64,000 nucleotides of DNA, from NCBI GenBank assembly GCA_029210695.1, contig JARGFH010000004.1, positions 54,467 to 118,466 of the forward strand, read 5' to 3'. Position 1 is the stretch's first letter. The number at the start of each line of letters is the position of its first letter. Under the pieces are notes generated by a model. That model saw nothing but the letters and a program-made list of their open reading frames with translations. It did not search any database and was not told the DNA's origin. Source of the DNA: Acidimicrobiia bacterium (GTDB lineage Bacteria; Actinomycetota; Acidimicrobiia; Spongiisociales; JAHEDJ01). Of the stretch, positions 25,194 through 33,580 are shown in pieces. The position numbers and the translations under genes are program-made.

Positions 25194-27032
25194 ATGACAC
25201 GACCGGAAGCGGCGCCGCCGGCCGATGGTTGGCGCTTCGGTAGGGTGACTTTGGTGGTCGCCGCCCTCCTGACTGCCGTCATGTTCGGCTGGCAGGCCTG
25301 GCACCTCTACGAGTCCTCTCAAGCGGTGGCCGAGCGTGATGCCGGTGAGTGTCCGACGCGGTCCGTGGAGGCTGCCTACAGCGCCGGCGAACGACTCGAC
25401 TACCTCACGGAGGAGATCGAGCACAGTCTCTTCTTGTGGGGCCCGGAGGCTTCGGCCTCGCCTCTTCCGGAACTTGGGCTCCGCTACGACGCCACCGCGA
25501 CGGAACTCAACACCGCACTCGAGCAGGCGATGCGCCTGTCCAAAGGCAAGGTGCTGCTGGCCGTGGAAGACCTGGAGGCGGCAACCGGACCTCTGAACGA
25601 CCATGTGACCGAAGTCGTCCGTTTGGTTTCGGCAGGCCAACCGGAGTTGGCCGCCGCCCAAATCGCCGGAAGCCAGTTCAGCGGAGTGCGGGCCGACTAC
25701 TCCGATGCCCTCGGCGAGATGTGGACTGCCAGCCGCCAGCATCTCGTCGAGCAACTCGAAAAGGAGCGCAGGAGTGAGTTACTGTCGGTCGGCATTTCCC
25801 TACTGCTCTTCGCACTCGCCGTCGGCGCCTGGGGCTTGTTCATTCGCCAGATCCGGAGGGGCCAGACTCGCCTGCAGGAAGAAGAACTCCAGCGGCACCG
25901 GGCGGAGGAGGAACTGCTCCAGGCGCAGAAGATGGACGCCCTGGGTCTGATGGCCGGAGGGATCGCCCACGACTTCAACAACCTGGTTACCGCCATCTGG
26001 GGATCCGCCACCTCTGCCAAGGAACACCTCGCATCAGACCATCCCGCTCTCCCTGCTCTCGAGCGAATTGAAGATGCCTCTGAGCAGGCGAATGGAGTCG
26101 TACGGGCACTGCTGACGTTTGGTCGGCGGTCTGAATCCAACAAAGCGCCTGTCGAGGTCGGCACCCTGATCGACTCGACCGCTCGCATTCTCGAACCGAT
26201 GCTGCCTGCGTCGGTCGACCTCGAGATCGACCATCCGGCCGATACCTTGTTGTGGGTCTCCGGCGACGGAACGCAGCTGCAACAGGCGCTCATGAACCTC
26301 GCCCTCAACGCCAACGAAGCTATGCCGGAGGGTGGAAGGTTGCTCGTCCGGAGCTGGCTCTGCACAACGGCCGTCGACGCCGAACCGAAAGTGATGGTAG
26401 AAGTCACGGACACCGGGGAGGGGATTCCGCCCGACATCATCGGTCGAGTGTTCGAACCCTTCTTCACTACTCGCGCCCCCGGGCACGGTACCGGCCTCGG
26501 ACTCTCGATCATGCACGGCATCGTCACCGATCACGGTGGGAGCATCCGCGTCGATTCGATACCGGGGACGGGAACTTCGTTCATCATTAGCCTGCCGGCG
26601 ATTGACGCGCCCGTCGAAGACGGAACGGCCCTCTCGCCCCCTTCGGTCGCTGTTCACGATCGCAACGAACTCGTTCTTCTGGTGGAAGATCACCAGCACG
26701 TGCGCGAGATCATCGCCGAGACCCTGGAGACCGCAGGATTCCAGGTGGTGCAAGCCGCGTCGGGTGACCAGTTCCTGACGGAGTATGAGCGCCATCGCCA
26801 GGCGGTGCGGCTGCTGATTGCCGACGTGGACATCCCTCCGCCTAGTGGAGTCGACTGCATCCGACGGTTGCGATCCGACGGCGTGCAGATCCCCGCCGTC
26901 GTGATCACCGGTACGTCGGCTCCCGGCCTGGAGGAGGAACTGCGGGGATCGGCCTTTGTGCTCCGAAAGCCGTTCACGATGGCCCGGCTGGCGGACGTCG
27001 CCTCGAGCCTGGTTGAGGGAGCGGCGGTGTGA
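25194..27032 (+). CDS. Hybrid sensor histidine kinase with C-terminal receiver
   Basis: A 612-residue membrane kinase. A first membrane segment (TLVVAALLTAVMFGWQAW), an extracytoplasmic helical sensor of about 150 residues, and a second membrane segment (SVGISLLLFALAVGAWGLF) precede a coiled coil. The HisKA box is GGIAHDFNNLVTAI with phospho-acceptor His259. The HATPase domain has NLALNANEAM, DTGEGIPPDI and GTGLGLSIMHGIV. The C-terminal receiver carries Asp544 (LLIADVDIP) and a Lys in VLRKPF. The start at 25194 is supported by GGGGGGCG and by similarity to the leader of the DsbA-type gene; starts at 25143 or 24972 are less likely. It is coupled to the regulator gene by a TGATG overlap. Confidence 0.88.
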   Translation: MTRPEAAPPADGWRFGRVTLVVAALLTAVMFGWQAWHLYESSQAVAERDAGECPTRSVEAAYSAGERLDYLTEEIEHSLFLWGPEASASPLPELGLRYDATATELNTALEQAMRLSKGKVLLAVEDLEAATGPLNDHVTEVVRLVSAGQPELAAAQIAGSQFSGVRADYSDALGEMWTASRQHLVEQLEKERRSELLSVGISLLLFALAVGAWGLFIRQIRRGQTRLQEEELQRHRAEEELLQAQKMDALGLMAGGIAHDFNNLVTAIWGSATSAKEHLASDHPALPALERIEDASEQANGVVRALLTFGRRSESNKAPVEVGTLIDSTARILEPMLPASVDLEIDHPADTLLWVSGDGTQLQQALMNLALNANEAMPEGGRLLVRSWLCTTAVDAEPKVMVEVTDTGEGIPPDIIGRVFEPFFTTRAPGHGTGLGLSIMHGIVTDHGGSIRVDSIPGTGTSFIISLPAIDAPVEDGTALSPPSVAVHDRNELVLLVEDHQHVREIIAETLETAGFQVVQAASGDQFLTEYERHRQAVRLLIADVDIPPPSGVDCIRRLRSDGVQIPAVVITGTSAPGLEEELRGSAFVLRKPFTMARLADVASSLVEGAAV

Positions 27033-27682
27033 TGATGAGCGTGTCCGTCGTTCTCGCCGATGATCACGTGCTCGTGCGGGACATGTTGCGCGAGCGCCTC
27101 AGCCGCAAGGGCATGGAGATCGTGGGACTCGCCTCATCGGGCGACCATGCGGTTGAGTTGGCCGTTGCCTCCCAACCAGACGTGATGGTGCTCGACATCG
27201 ACATGCCCGGCATGTCTGCGTTCGAGGCCGCCAGAGAGGTGCGCAAGGCGTCTCCGTCCACAAGGGTCATATTCCTGTCCGCATTCGTCCACGATCGGTA
27301 CATCGATCAAGCCCTGAGTGTCGAAGCATCCGGATACCTGACGAAATCGGAACCCCCCGAAGCCATAGTTGGAGCCATCCAGAGGGTGCATCGTGGTGCA
27401 ACCAGCTTCTCGTTGGCCGTCCTCGACCGGATCGTCATCGACCCGTCTGGAGCCCGGCTCGACGATGGTTCCAGTGCCCGATCGACGACGCTCACCGACC
27501 GTGAGTGGGAAGTGCTCGGGTATGTGGCGGCGGGAATGTCCCAGAAACAGATCGCCCGGCTCGTCGGAATCAGCGTCAAGACGATTCAGCACCACATCAT
27601 GCACGTGATGGACAAGCTCGACATCCACGACCGAGTTGAGCTGGCGAGGTTCGCCATCCGCGAGGGGCTGATCGAGGCCTGA
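27032..27682 (+). CDS. NarL/FixJ family response regulator
   Basis: A 216-residue regulator. The receiver has the acidic pair ADDH, the phospho-site Asp in VLDIDMPGM, and the conserved Lys in YLTKSEPP. The LuxR-type helix-turn-helix is LTDREWEVLGYVAAGMSQKQ followed by IARLVGISVKTIQHHI. Its ATG shares a base with the kinase stop, so kinase and regulator are coupled. Targets are unknown; the dyads in the duplicated leader upstream of the kinase and the DsbA-type gene are candidates. The CCCCGTTCT repeat copy C follows. Confidence 0.93.
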   Translation: MMSVSVVLADDHVLVRDMLRERLSRKGMEIVGLASSGDHAVELAVASQPDVMVLDIDMPGMSAFEAAREVRKASPSTRVIFLSAFVHDRYIDQALSVEASGYLTKSEPPEAIVGAIQRVHRGATSFSLAVLDRIVIDPSGARLDDGSSARSTTLTDREWEVLGYVAAGMSQKQIARLVGISVKTIQHHIMHVMDKLDIHDRVELARFAIREGLIEA

Positions 27683-27695
27683 CGGGCCCACCCAC

Positions 27696-27752
27696 CCCCG
27701 TTCTGGCGTCAGAAAGCGCGCAGTTCTGGCGGGTTTCTGACGCAAGAACGGG
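27696..27752. repeat. CCCCGTTCT-family inverted repeat, copy C
   Basis: Arms CCCCGTTCTGGCGTCAGAAA (27696-27715) and TTTCTGACGCAAGAACGGG (27734-27752) pair with one mismatch. The loop is nearly identical to that of copy B. It sits between the convergent response regulator and 38-residue protein genes. Confidence 0.78.
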
Positions 27753-27761
27753 TCTGAGGTG

Positions 27762-27878
27762 TCAGCGTTTCTCGGCCGGGGCCGGCTCCGGCTCCGGCTT
27801 CTCCAGCGGCACCTCCGGTTCGGTCGGCATTTCCAACGGCTCGACGAAGATGACTCGCTTGCGTTTGCCTATATCCAC
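27762..27878 (-). CDS. Small proline/glutamate-tailed protein overlapping the upstream gene
   Basis: A 38-residue reading from a GTG at 27878: a basic start (VDIGKRKRVIFVEPLE) followed by a Pro-Glu tail (PEPEPAPAEKR). GAGAGAGG lies 8-9 nt before the GTG. It overlaps the last codons of the SOS-linked gene in another frame, an arrangement that would couple their translation. The basic-then-acidic pattern recalls short conserved actinobacterial proteins, but I cannot name a family. It could also be non-coding. Confidence 0.5.
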   Translation of the reverse strand: MDIGKRKRVIFVEPLEMPTEPEVPLEKPEPEPAPAEKR

Positions 27879-28657
27879 GGCATTCCTCTCTCTTTCGACA
27901 AATGGGCTGTGATGTGGTCCAGGACCGGCGTTCTGAGCGGCTCGGACCGGGCGCCGAGTGTTGCCAGGGGGTCCCCGAATGCCTCGGCGATCAACTCCCG
28001 GTCGGTCGTGTAAACCTCCCGGTCGTCCCCGATCAACGCCAGGGATACCACTTCTGCTTGTGCGGCCCTGTACCCGTCTTCGTGCTCGACGACCTTGCCC
28101 GTCATCGCCACCAATCCGGCCGCGTAGCAACGGTCGGACTCACGCACGTGAGGTTCGAGGAGTGATTCGAACTCCTTGGTCGCGTAGACGCCGCAGCCGA
28201 GACGCCCGCACCGCTCATCCGTGTGAGGGATCTCGTCGAGGTCGGGATAGGCCGCGCACGAAGCCACGAAGGACGAGGTTTCCCATACTTGGCGTGCCCC
28301 GACCAGTTTGTTGTCGTTGAGCATCCAGAGCCGGTAGCCGAGCACAGGGGTCGGTGACCATGCTTCCGGGAACGACCGCTCGTATTCGGCGATCTCTTCG
28401 CGGGCCAGAGCGGCTACCCCTTGGCCGAATCCGCGCAGCTCGGACTCGATCACCTCGGCCCTTCGTTCGAGTTCGGCGATCTCCTTACGGATTTCGGCGA
28501 GCATGAACCGGCGACGATTGGCGGCCAGCTCGAGCCGGCTGGCAGGTGACGTGAAGTGTGCTCGTCCGTACCTCACTCGCAGCGTACGGAGACGTTGCCG
28601 GACCTCGACCGGGATGCCGTCGGAGAGCTCCGACGGGACCGATGGAGTTGTTGACAT
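27869..28657 (-). CDS. SOS-box-preceded protein of unknown function, coiled coil plus Cys/His domain
   Basis: A 262-residue protein. Residues about 45-105 are a charged helical region likely to form a coiled coil (MLAEIRKEIAELERRAEVIE). Residues about 115-225 form a domain with YRLWMLND, then CGRLGCGVYA, then GKVVEHEDGYRA, a pattern I have seen in unnamed actinobacterial proteins. No catalytic motif can be identified. GAGGGGT precedes the ATG. A match to the Gram-positive LexA box lies 37 nt upstream (28694-28709), so DNA-damage induction is likely, in keeping with the adjacent ogt and ada-alkA genes. Confidence 0.75.
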   Translation of the reverse strand: MSTTPSVPSELSDGIPVEVRQRLRTLRVRYGRAHFTSPASRLELAANRRRFMLAEIRKEIAELERRAEVIESELRGFGQGVAALAREEIAEYERSFPEAWSPTPVLGYRLWMLNDNKLVGARQVWETSSFVASCAAYPDLDEIPHTDERCGRLGCGVYATKEFESLLEPHVRESDRCYAAGLVAMTGKVVEHEDGYRAAQAEVVSLALIGDDREVYTTDRELIAEAFGDPLATLGARSEPLRTPVLDHITAHLSKERGMPWI

Positions 28658-28693
28658 ACCGACCCCTCGTTTCGGGGCGCGACCTTACGTCAA

Positions 28694-28709
28694 GCGAACA
28701 TACGTTCGC
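28694..28709. promoter_or_regulatory. LexA (SOS) box GCGAACATACGTTCGC
   Basis: A perfect 16-bp palindrome that fits the Gram-positive SOS consensus CGAACRNRYGTTCG at every position. It lies 37 nt before the unknown 262-residue gene and 31 nt after the end of ogt, so it should act on the leftward unknown gene and the overlapping 38-residue frame. Confidence 0.8.
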
Positions 28710-28739
28710 AACTGTCCCGCGTGGTCGTTTTTCGCGACC

Positions 28740-29231
28740 TCAGGGTTTGGCGGTCGCTTCGTGGTCGAGAAGCCATTGCTTCGTGGCGAGGCCGCCGGCG
28801 AAGCCGGTCAGGGCCCCGCCGGACGCCACCACCCGGTGACACGGCACCACAATCGAAATGGGGTTGCGACCGTTGGCGGCGCCTACGGCACGGACGGCAT
28901 TGGGGCGTCCAATCAGTCGGGCTTGCTCGCCGTAGCTGACGGTGGATCCGTACGGGATCCCGGCGAGCGCTTGCCAGCAAGCCGTCTGGAACTCGGTTCC
29001 TTTTGCATCAAGGGGGAGATCAAACCCGGTGCGAGCCCCTTCGAAATACTCGGTGAGTTGTGCCACGGCTCTCATCACGATCGGATGGTCCACTCCCTCT
29101 GCGGTCGGTTCGTCGATGATCGTGTGCGATCGTTCGTCGTCCGGCCAGAGCACTGCACGGAGACCCCGGTCCGAGGCGATGATGCGAAGTGGTCCGACGG
29201 GACTCGTCATGGTCGTTTCATACAGCATCAC
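28740..29231 (-). CDS. ogt: Methylated-DNA--protein-cysteine methyltransferase
   Basis: A 163-residue Ogt-type protein with the suicide cysteine Cys131 in IVVPCHRVV, the helix-turn-helix GTEFQTACWQALAGIPYG, and the arginine finger region RLIGRPNAVRAVG. It removes O6-alkyl groups from guanine. The ATG overlaps the stop of the Ada-AlkA gene by 4 nt, so the two alkylation-repair activities are made together. Confidence 0.96.
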   Translation of the reverse strand: MMLYETTMTSPVGPLRIIASDRGLRAVLWPDDERSHTIIDEPTAEGVDHPIVMRAVAQLTEYFEGARTGFDLPLDAKGTEFQTACWQALAGIPYGSTVSYGEQARLIGRPNAVRAVGAANGRNPISIVVPCHRVVASGGALTGFAGGLATKQWLLDHEATAKP

Positions 29232-30622
29232 AGCTCCTCATCGTGCAGGGATGTCCATAGGTACTGGGCGGCCAGTGCTCGATGCGGGCGCCAGCGGTCG
29301 GCATACGCCGCAACGACCCGACCGGGCGGGCGGTCTTCCCCGATGAGCCGGCCGACGGCGATCCGCAGACCGAGATCCGACGCCGGGAATGCGTCGGGAT
29401 GCCGCAGCACCCGCAGCGCGATCAGCTGGGCCGACCACGGTCCGATGCCGGGAACTGCCTGCAAAGGAGACGCAACGTCATCGAGAGAACCAGCCGCGTA
29501 GAGATCGATGGAACCGTCCGCGACGGCTGCTGCAAAACCCCGGACCATGGCGAGTCGAGTTTCCGGCATTCCGATACCGTCGAAGGATGCGCCGGCCAAT
29601 GTATCCGCCGGGGGGAACTGGCGGGACAGCCCGAACGGCTCGACATCGAACGACTCCCCATATCGGTCGACGATCCGGGCGGCCAGGGTCGTGGCGGCCG
29701 CTACGGACACCTGCTGGCCGAGCAGCACCCGGACGGCGGTCTCGAACCGGTTCCAGGATCCGGGGACCCTGAGCCCCGGCCGACGGAGGATATGCGGCTG
29801 CAGCACGGGATCGGTCCGAAGTGCTTCAGCTGCCGGTGGGTCATCGAGGCCGAACAACTGTCGAACCCGCGCGACGTCGTCGACGATGGAAGCGAACGTC
29901 GGGAGGTGGGCAACGATCTCGAGGTGTCGGCCGTCTCCGTGGTCCCCGACCTCGATGACGCCCGGGTAGCCGCAGGTGGTGGTGAGGCGCCTGTATACGC
30001 CGCCGCTGATCTGCTCGACCCCGGGCATCGCCCGCCGCTCCAGGAAGTCGAGTGCAGTGTCCCATTCGATCAAACCCTCGTATGGAATTCGCAAGCGGAG
30101 ACCCCCGTCGGTGACGAGCCTGTCGGCGGCGCGGCGCCGGGAGCGCAAGCCCGTCGGGGTGAATCGGAACACCTCCCTCATCACCCTGTTCATCTGGCGG
30201 GTGCTCGTGAACCCTGCCGCCCGGCTGATCGCCGAAACCGGGAGATCCGATTCGTCCAGCAGCCGCCTGGCGAAATGGGCCCGGCGGGAACGTGCAACGA
30301 AGCTCGGACTGGCCCCCACCGAGTCATTGAACAGACGGCGCAGGTGCCGGGTCGAGTATCCGACCCGGGCGGCGAGTTCATCCTCGGTGTGGCGGTCGAG
30401 AAACCCCTCGCTGATCAGCAGAACGGCGTGCTCGACGACAGGCGAACCGGCCGGGTTCAGGCGTTCGGGAACTCGCTCGGGGCGACAACGCAGGCAAGGA
30501 CGGAACCCGGCGGCCTCGGCTGCGACGGCGTTCGCGAACGGTGCCACGTTCTTTGGGTGCGGCGTTGCCGCACATCCGGCGCGGCAGTAGATCCCTGTGG
30601 TGCGGACTGCTTGGAACTGCAT
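29228..30622 (-). CDS. Ada-AlkA fusion: alkylation-responsive regulator and DNA glycosylase
   Basis: A 464-residue fusion. The N-terminal Ada zinc domain has four cysteines (Cys13, Cys17, Cys43, Cys46 in TTGIYCRAGC and FRPCLRCRPE) that accept methyl groups from phosphotriesters. An AraC-type helix-turn-helix follows (residues about 65-160). The C-terminal AlkA part contains an AlkA_N-like region and a helix-hairpin-helix GPD core (AVPGIGPWSAQLIALRVL, with the catalytic-type Asp in PASDLGLR). The N-terminus begins closer to the first cysteine than usual, and the real start may be a little upstream. The protein senses methylation, activates transcription and excises alkylated bases. It is coupled to ogt. 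Confidence 0.93.
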   Translation of the reverse strand: MQFQAVRTTGIYCRAGCAATPHPKNVAPFANAVAAEAAGFRPCLRCRPERVPERLNPAGSPVVEHAVLLISEGFLDRHTEDELAARVGYSTRHLRRLFNDSVGASPSFVARSRRAHFARRLLDESDLPVSAISRAAGFTSTRQMNRVMREVFRFTPTGLRSRRRAADRLVTDGGLRLRIPYEGLIEWDTALDFLERRAMPGVEQISGGVYRRLTTTCGYPGVIEVGDHGDGRHLEIVAHLPTFASIVDDVARVRQLFGLDDPPAAEALRTDPVLQPHILRRPGLRVPGSWNRFETAVRVLLGQQVSVAAATTLAARIVDRYGESFDVEPFGLSRQFPPADTLAGASFDGIGMPETRLAMVRGFAAAVADGSIDLYAAGSLDDVASPLQAVPGIGPWSAQLIALRVLRHPDAFPASDLGLRIAVGRLIGEDRPPGRVVAAYADRWRPHRALAAQYLWTSLHDEEL

Positions 30623-30653
30623 GACGTGATCATCGCCGATTGTATGCGACGTT

Positions 30654-30690
30654 TTCGGACAGAGCCGTCCTACCTCCGAAGCTGTCCGAA
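30654..30690 (-). terminator. Hairpin between histidine kinase and Ada-AlkA genes
   Basis: 9-bp perfect arms TTCGGACAG (30654-30662) and CTGTCCGAA (30682-30690). It lies past the end of the kinase gene on its strand and upstream of the Ada-AlkA start. Confidence 0.5.
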
Positions 30691-30701
30691 TATGACCGGA
30701 C

Positions 30702-31892
30702 TCAGGTCGAAGCGGACGCCAGCCGGGGGGCGCCTATCGGGAGAGTGATGGTGAACGAGCTCATGCCGTTCACGTACCGGTACGTGAGATCGCCGTCCAT
30801 CGCTCTGGCGAGGCGGCGGGAGATCGTGAGGCCGAGTCCGATCGACTCAGGATGCTGACTGCCGACGTCGGACCCCTGCCACTCGTCGAAAACCGCCTCT
30901 TGCTCGCTCGGAGGGATTCCCGGACCGTCGTCGCTCACCGTGATGATCGCGTTGTCTCCAATACGGGCGGCTCGGATCTCAACTCGTGGGCCGCCGTAGC
31001 GCTCTGCATTCGTGAGGAGATTGCGGAGGATCTGTCGAAAGCGGGTTGAGTCGGCATACGCGGAGAGGCCCGACCCGTCGACGACCGTAACCGGCTTCGA
31101 CATTGCCGGCGTCAACATGGCCACGACCGTGGCGATTTCCTCATCGAGCATTACCGTGGCTCGATTCAGCCGCAAGTGTTCGGTCGGCCGAACCGCTGTG
31201 AGGAGATCCTCGACCAGGGCGGTCGCTTCGGCGCTCTCGAGCACGAGCAAATCGATTAGTTCGGCGGTTTCAGATTCTGAGAGGCCCTGGTAGTTGTCCT
31301 TGAGGACGGTGGCCAGACCATGGAGACCGGTCAATGGAGAGCGGAGTTCGTGGCTCACGCTGCTGATGATGCGGCTCCGCAACCTGTCCAACAGGTCGAG
31401 TCGACGGGTGAGCGCGATGACGAACACCAGGCTGGCGGCTCCGAACGCAGCAATCGAGACCGCGTTGGCGAAGAACGACGGAACTCCGCCGTCTCTCGAC
31501 ATCAACAGTCCGGCGACCGTCCACGCAGTCGAGTAGGCAACGATCGCCAGGGCCTGGGGGACCGTCGTGATGACCGTGGCGGCGATGATGATGAAGACGA
31601 GGGATGAGGCGATGAGTGCCGGCACCTGAAGAATCATGCCGAGGACTCCGAGCATCGAGGTGAGGGCGATGAGCGAGATGACGGCTCTCGGGTGGGTCCG
31701 TTTGCGCTCGTAGACGTTGATCGCCAGATCGGCACCGACGACGCCGAAGCAGATCCATCGCCCAGTCGTGGACCCCGCGAACGCGACGGCGAGAATCACA
31801 ATCAGCGAAGCGAGGCCTACCCAGACGCGGATCGTCAGGTAGGTCGCGGTGAGTTGGAGGCGGTATTCAACCGCCACTTTCGGTGCTCCCAT
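30702..31892 (-). CDS. Sensor histidine kinase with six predicted membrane segments
   Basis: A 396-residue kinase. Residues about 15-160 hold five or six closely spaced membrane helices without a large external sensor. The HisKA motif SSVSHELRSPLTGL has His181. The HATPase domain has RQILRNLLTNAERYGG, DDGPGIPPSE and SIGLGLTISRRLA. It is a paralogue of the kinase at 39680 (both end in GDLTYR plus a short beta-strand). No response regulator gene is adjacent, so it is an orphan. The ATG at 31892 has GAACGGGATGGG upstream. Confidence 0.9.
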   Translation of the reverse strand: MGAPKVAVEYRLQLTATYLTIRVWVGLASLIVILAVAFAGSTTGRWICFGVVGADLAINVYERKRTHPRAVISLIALTSMLGVLGMILQVPALIASSLVFIIIAATVITTVPQALAIVAYSTAWTVAGLLMSRDGGVPSFFANAVSIAAFGAASLVFVIALTRRLDLLDRLRSRIISSVSHELRSPLTGLHGLATVLKDNYQGLSESETAELIDLLVLESAEATALVEDLLTAVRPTEHLRLNRATVMLDEEIATVVAMLTPAMSKPVTVVDGSGLSAYADSTRFRQILRNLLTNAERYGGPRVEIRAARIGDNAIITVSDDGPGIPPSEQEAVFDEWQGSDVGSQHPESIGLGLTISRRLARAMDGDLTYRYVNGMSSFTITLPIGAPRLASAST

Positions 31893-32194
31893 CCCGTTCC
31901 TCTATCCACCGAGTCAACCAGGAGTTCGCGTTTGCGAACGGTGAAGGGACGTCCTGCCGCAGGTAGTCCACACTTCGTTCGTGTTTACCTCGTGCGGCTC
32001 GTTCAGCGGAGACCCGATCCAGCTTCTAGTTGTTACTGCAATCACTATATGCGCTTCGTGCATGGATTCCAATGGGCACAGGGAGAAACGTTCGAGGGAG
32101 GGCGGCCGCCATCTACGACGTTGGCCGTGTACGTTTGGGTGTAGAGAGTCCCGGTGGTCGCCCGCCACCGGATCCCAGCCCGGAAGGGGATGTC
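31893..32194. other. Divergent intergenic region with a GTTCGC/GCGAAC palindrome
   Basis: About 300 bp between the histidine kinase and the DUF1876 gene with no convincing gene. It holds the 16-bp palindrome GTTCGCGTTTGCGAAC (31925-31940), close to the kinase start, which may be an operator. The rest shows no clear repeat or RNA structure. Confidence 0.4.
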
Positions 32195-32440
32195 ATGATC
32201 GAGAAAGATGTCACCTGCGACCTTCATCTGAGCGAGGACGACAGCGATACGATCGCTTATGCCGTCCTCAACCTTCGCGGCGATCACTTCGAAGCTGTCG
32301 GCAAGGCCCGTCGAAATCCGACGGATCCACCCATGCCCGTCATCGGTGAAGAGCTCGCCATCGCCCGTGCACTCCAGAAACTCACGGTTGAGGTGATGGA
32401 AGCCGCGCAATCGAAGGTTGAGCTGTTCCTAGTCGGCTAG
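32195..32440 (+). CDS. DUF1876 (dsRBD-like fold) protein
   Basis: An 81-residue protein of the actinobacterial DUF1876 family, recognised by VTCDLHLSEDDSDTIAYAVL, followed by an alternating strand-helix pattern, PVIGEELAIARALQKL and a C-terminal amphipathic helix. Members are small cytoplasmic proteins of unknown function with a double-stranded-RNA-binding-like fold. GGAAGGGGA precedes the ATG at 32195, which was preferred over an in-frame ATG at 32030 that adds unconserved sequence. Confidence 0.85.
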   Translation: MIEKDVTCDLHLSEDDSDTIAYAVLNLRGDHFEAVGKARRNPTDPPMPVIGEELAIARALQKLTVEVMEAAQSKVELFLVG

Positions 32441-32485
32441 GTGAAAAGCGCGACCGCGGGAATCCGTGCGGCTGGTCGCGGAACG

Positions 32486-33535
32486 TCAGACTTCGGGCCG
32501 CCCGGCTGTTCGTAGCCTGTCGACGATCTTCTTGACGTCCTGGGCGCGCTCTTTCGTCGCGACGAGCACTGCGTCGTCCGTCGCGATGACGATCGCGTCC
32601 TCGAGACCCATCACTACCACCAGGCGGTCCTTTCCCCGGACGATTGAACGCTTGACGCCCTCGAGTATCACGTCCCCGGACGCTGAGTTGCCGTCGGCAT
32701 CCTTCTCGCTGAGTTCCCACAGGGCATCCCATGATCCGACATCGCTCCAGCCGGCGTCCAGCGGCACGACGATGCCGTTGTCGGCGCGCTCCATGACGGC
32801 ATAGTCGATGGAGTCGGACGGACAGGCGGCAAACGCGTCGGGGTCGAGTCTGAGCACGTTCTCTTGCACGGCGGAGGCGTTGATCGTCGCTGCCAGCGCG
32901 TTCGCCATCTCCGGGGCATGCCGTTCGAGGGCTTCGAGGTAGGCATCGGCCCGGAACAGAAACATCCCGCTGTTCCACAGGTAGTCGCCTTGCTCGAGGT
33001 AGGTCTCGGCCGTTTCGGTGTCCGGCTTTTCCACGAATCGGTCGATGTGAAAGGCCAGACCGACCTCCGAGCCCTTCCGGATGTATCCGTAGCCCGTCTC
33101 GGGACGATCGGGTACGACTCCGAACGTGACCAGATGGCCGCTGGCTGCGAACTCTGCTGCGATGCCAATCGCCCGGAATAGGGCGGAGGTGTCGGCGATG
33201 ATGTGGTCGGAAGGCAATACGAGGAGGATCGCTTCGCGGCCGGCGGCCAGGGCGGCTGCGGCGGCGGCCGGGGCGGTGTTCCGGCCGACCGGTTCGACGA
33301 TGAAGCGCGGGGACACGCCGATCGGTGCAAGTTGGCCACCGATCTCTTGCACGTGCTGCTCGTTGCAGACGACGATCGGGTTGTCGACGTCCTCGAGTTC
33401 TGAAATACGCCGGGCGGTCGCCTGAATAAGGGTCTCGGTACCGGTGAGTGAGGCGAGTTGCTTCGGGGAGCGAAGCCGCGAGATGGGCCAAAGACGCGTT
33501 CCCGCTCCTCCGGACAGGATCACTGGAACGATCAT
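32486..33535 (-). CDS. manC: Mannose-1-phosphate guanylyltransferase
   Basis: A 349-residue nucleotidyltransferase with the pyrophosphorylase motif LSGGAGTRLWPISR, followed by SPKQLASL, VEPVGRNTAPA, the DHII metal-binding region (LVLPSDHII), and FVEKPDTETA. It makes GDP-mannose from mannose-1-phosphate and GTP. It is the short form without the fused C-terminal isomerase. GDP-mannose would supply glycan synthesis; the DUF3524 glycosyltransferase at 53507 is a possible but unlinked consumer. Confidence 0.93.
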   Translation of the reverse strand: MIVPVILSGGAGTRLWPISRLRSPKQLASLTGTETLIQATARRISELEDVDNPIVVCNEQHVQEIGGQLAPIGVSPRFIVEPVGRNTAPAAAAAALAAGREAILLVLPSDHIIADTSALFRAIGIAAEFAASGHLVTFGVVPDRPETGYGYIRKGSEVGLAFHIDRFVEKPDTETAETYLEQGDYLWNSGMFLFRADAYLEALERHAPEMANALAATINASAVQENVLRLDPDAFAACPSDSIDYAVMERADNGIVVPLDAGWSDVGSWDALWELSEKDADGNSASGDVILEGVKRSIVRGKDRLVVVMGLEDAIVIATDDAVLVATKERAQDVKKIVDRLRTAGRPEV

Positions 33536-33580
33536 CGGAACACCTTCATCTCGATTTCGATGCGAACGGTAGCGAACAGT

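Noticed and set aside
27762..28657. Frameshifted single gene instead of two overlapping genes
   Set aside because: The 262-residue frame ends with a normal domain end, and the 38-residue frame has its own ribosome site and a different composition.
31925..31940. GTTCGCGTTTGCGAAC as an SOS box
   Set aside because: The half-sites are in the reverse order (GTTC first, GAAC last), so it does not fit the LexA consensus.
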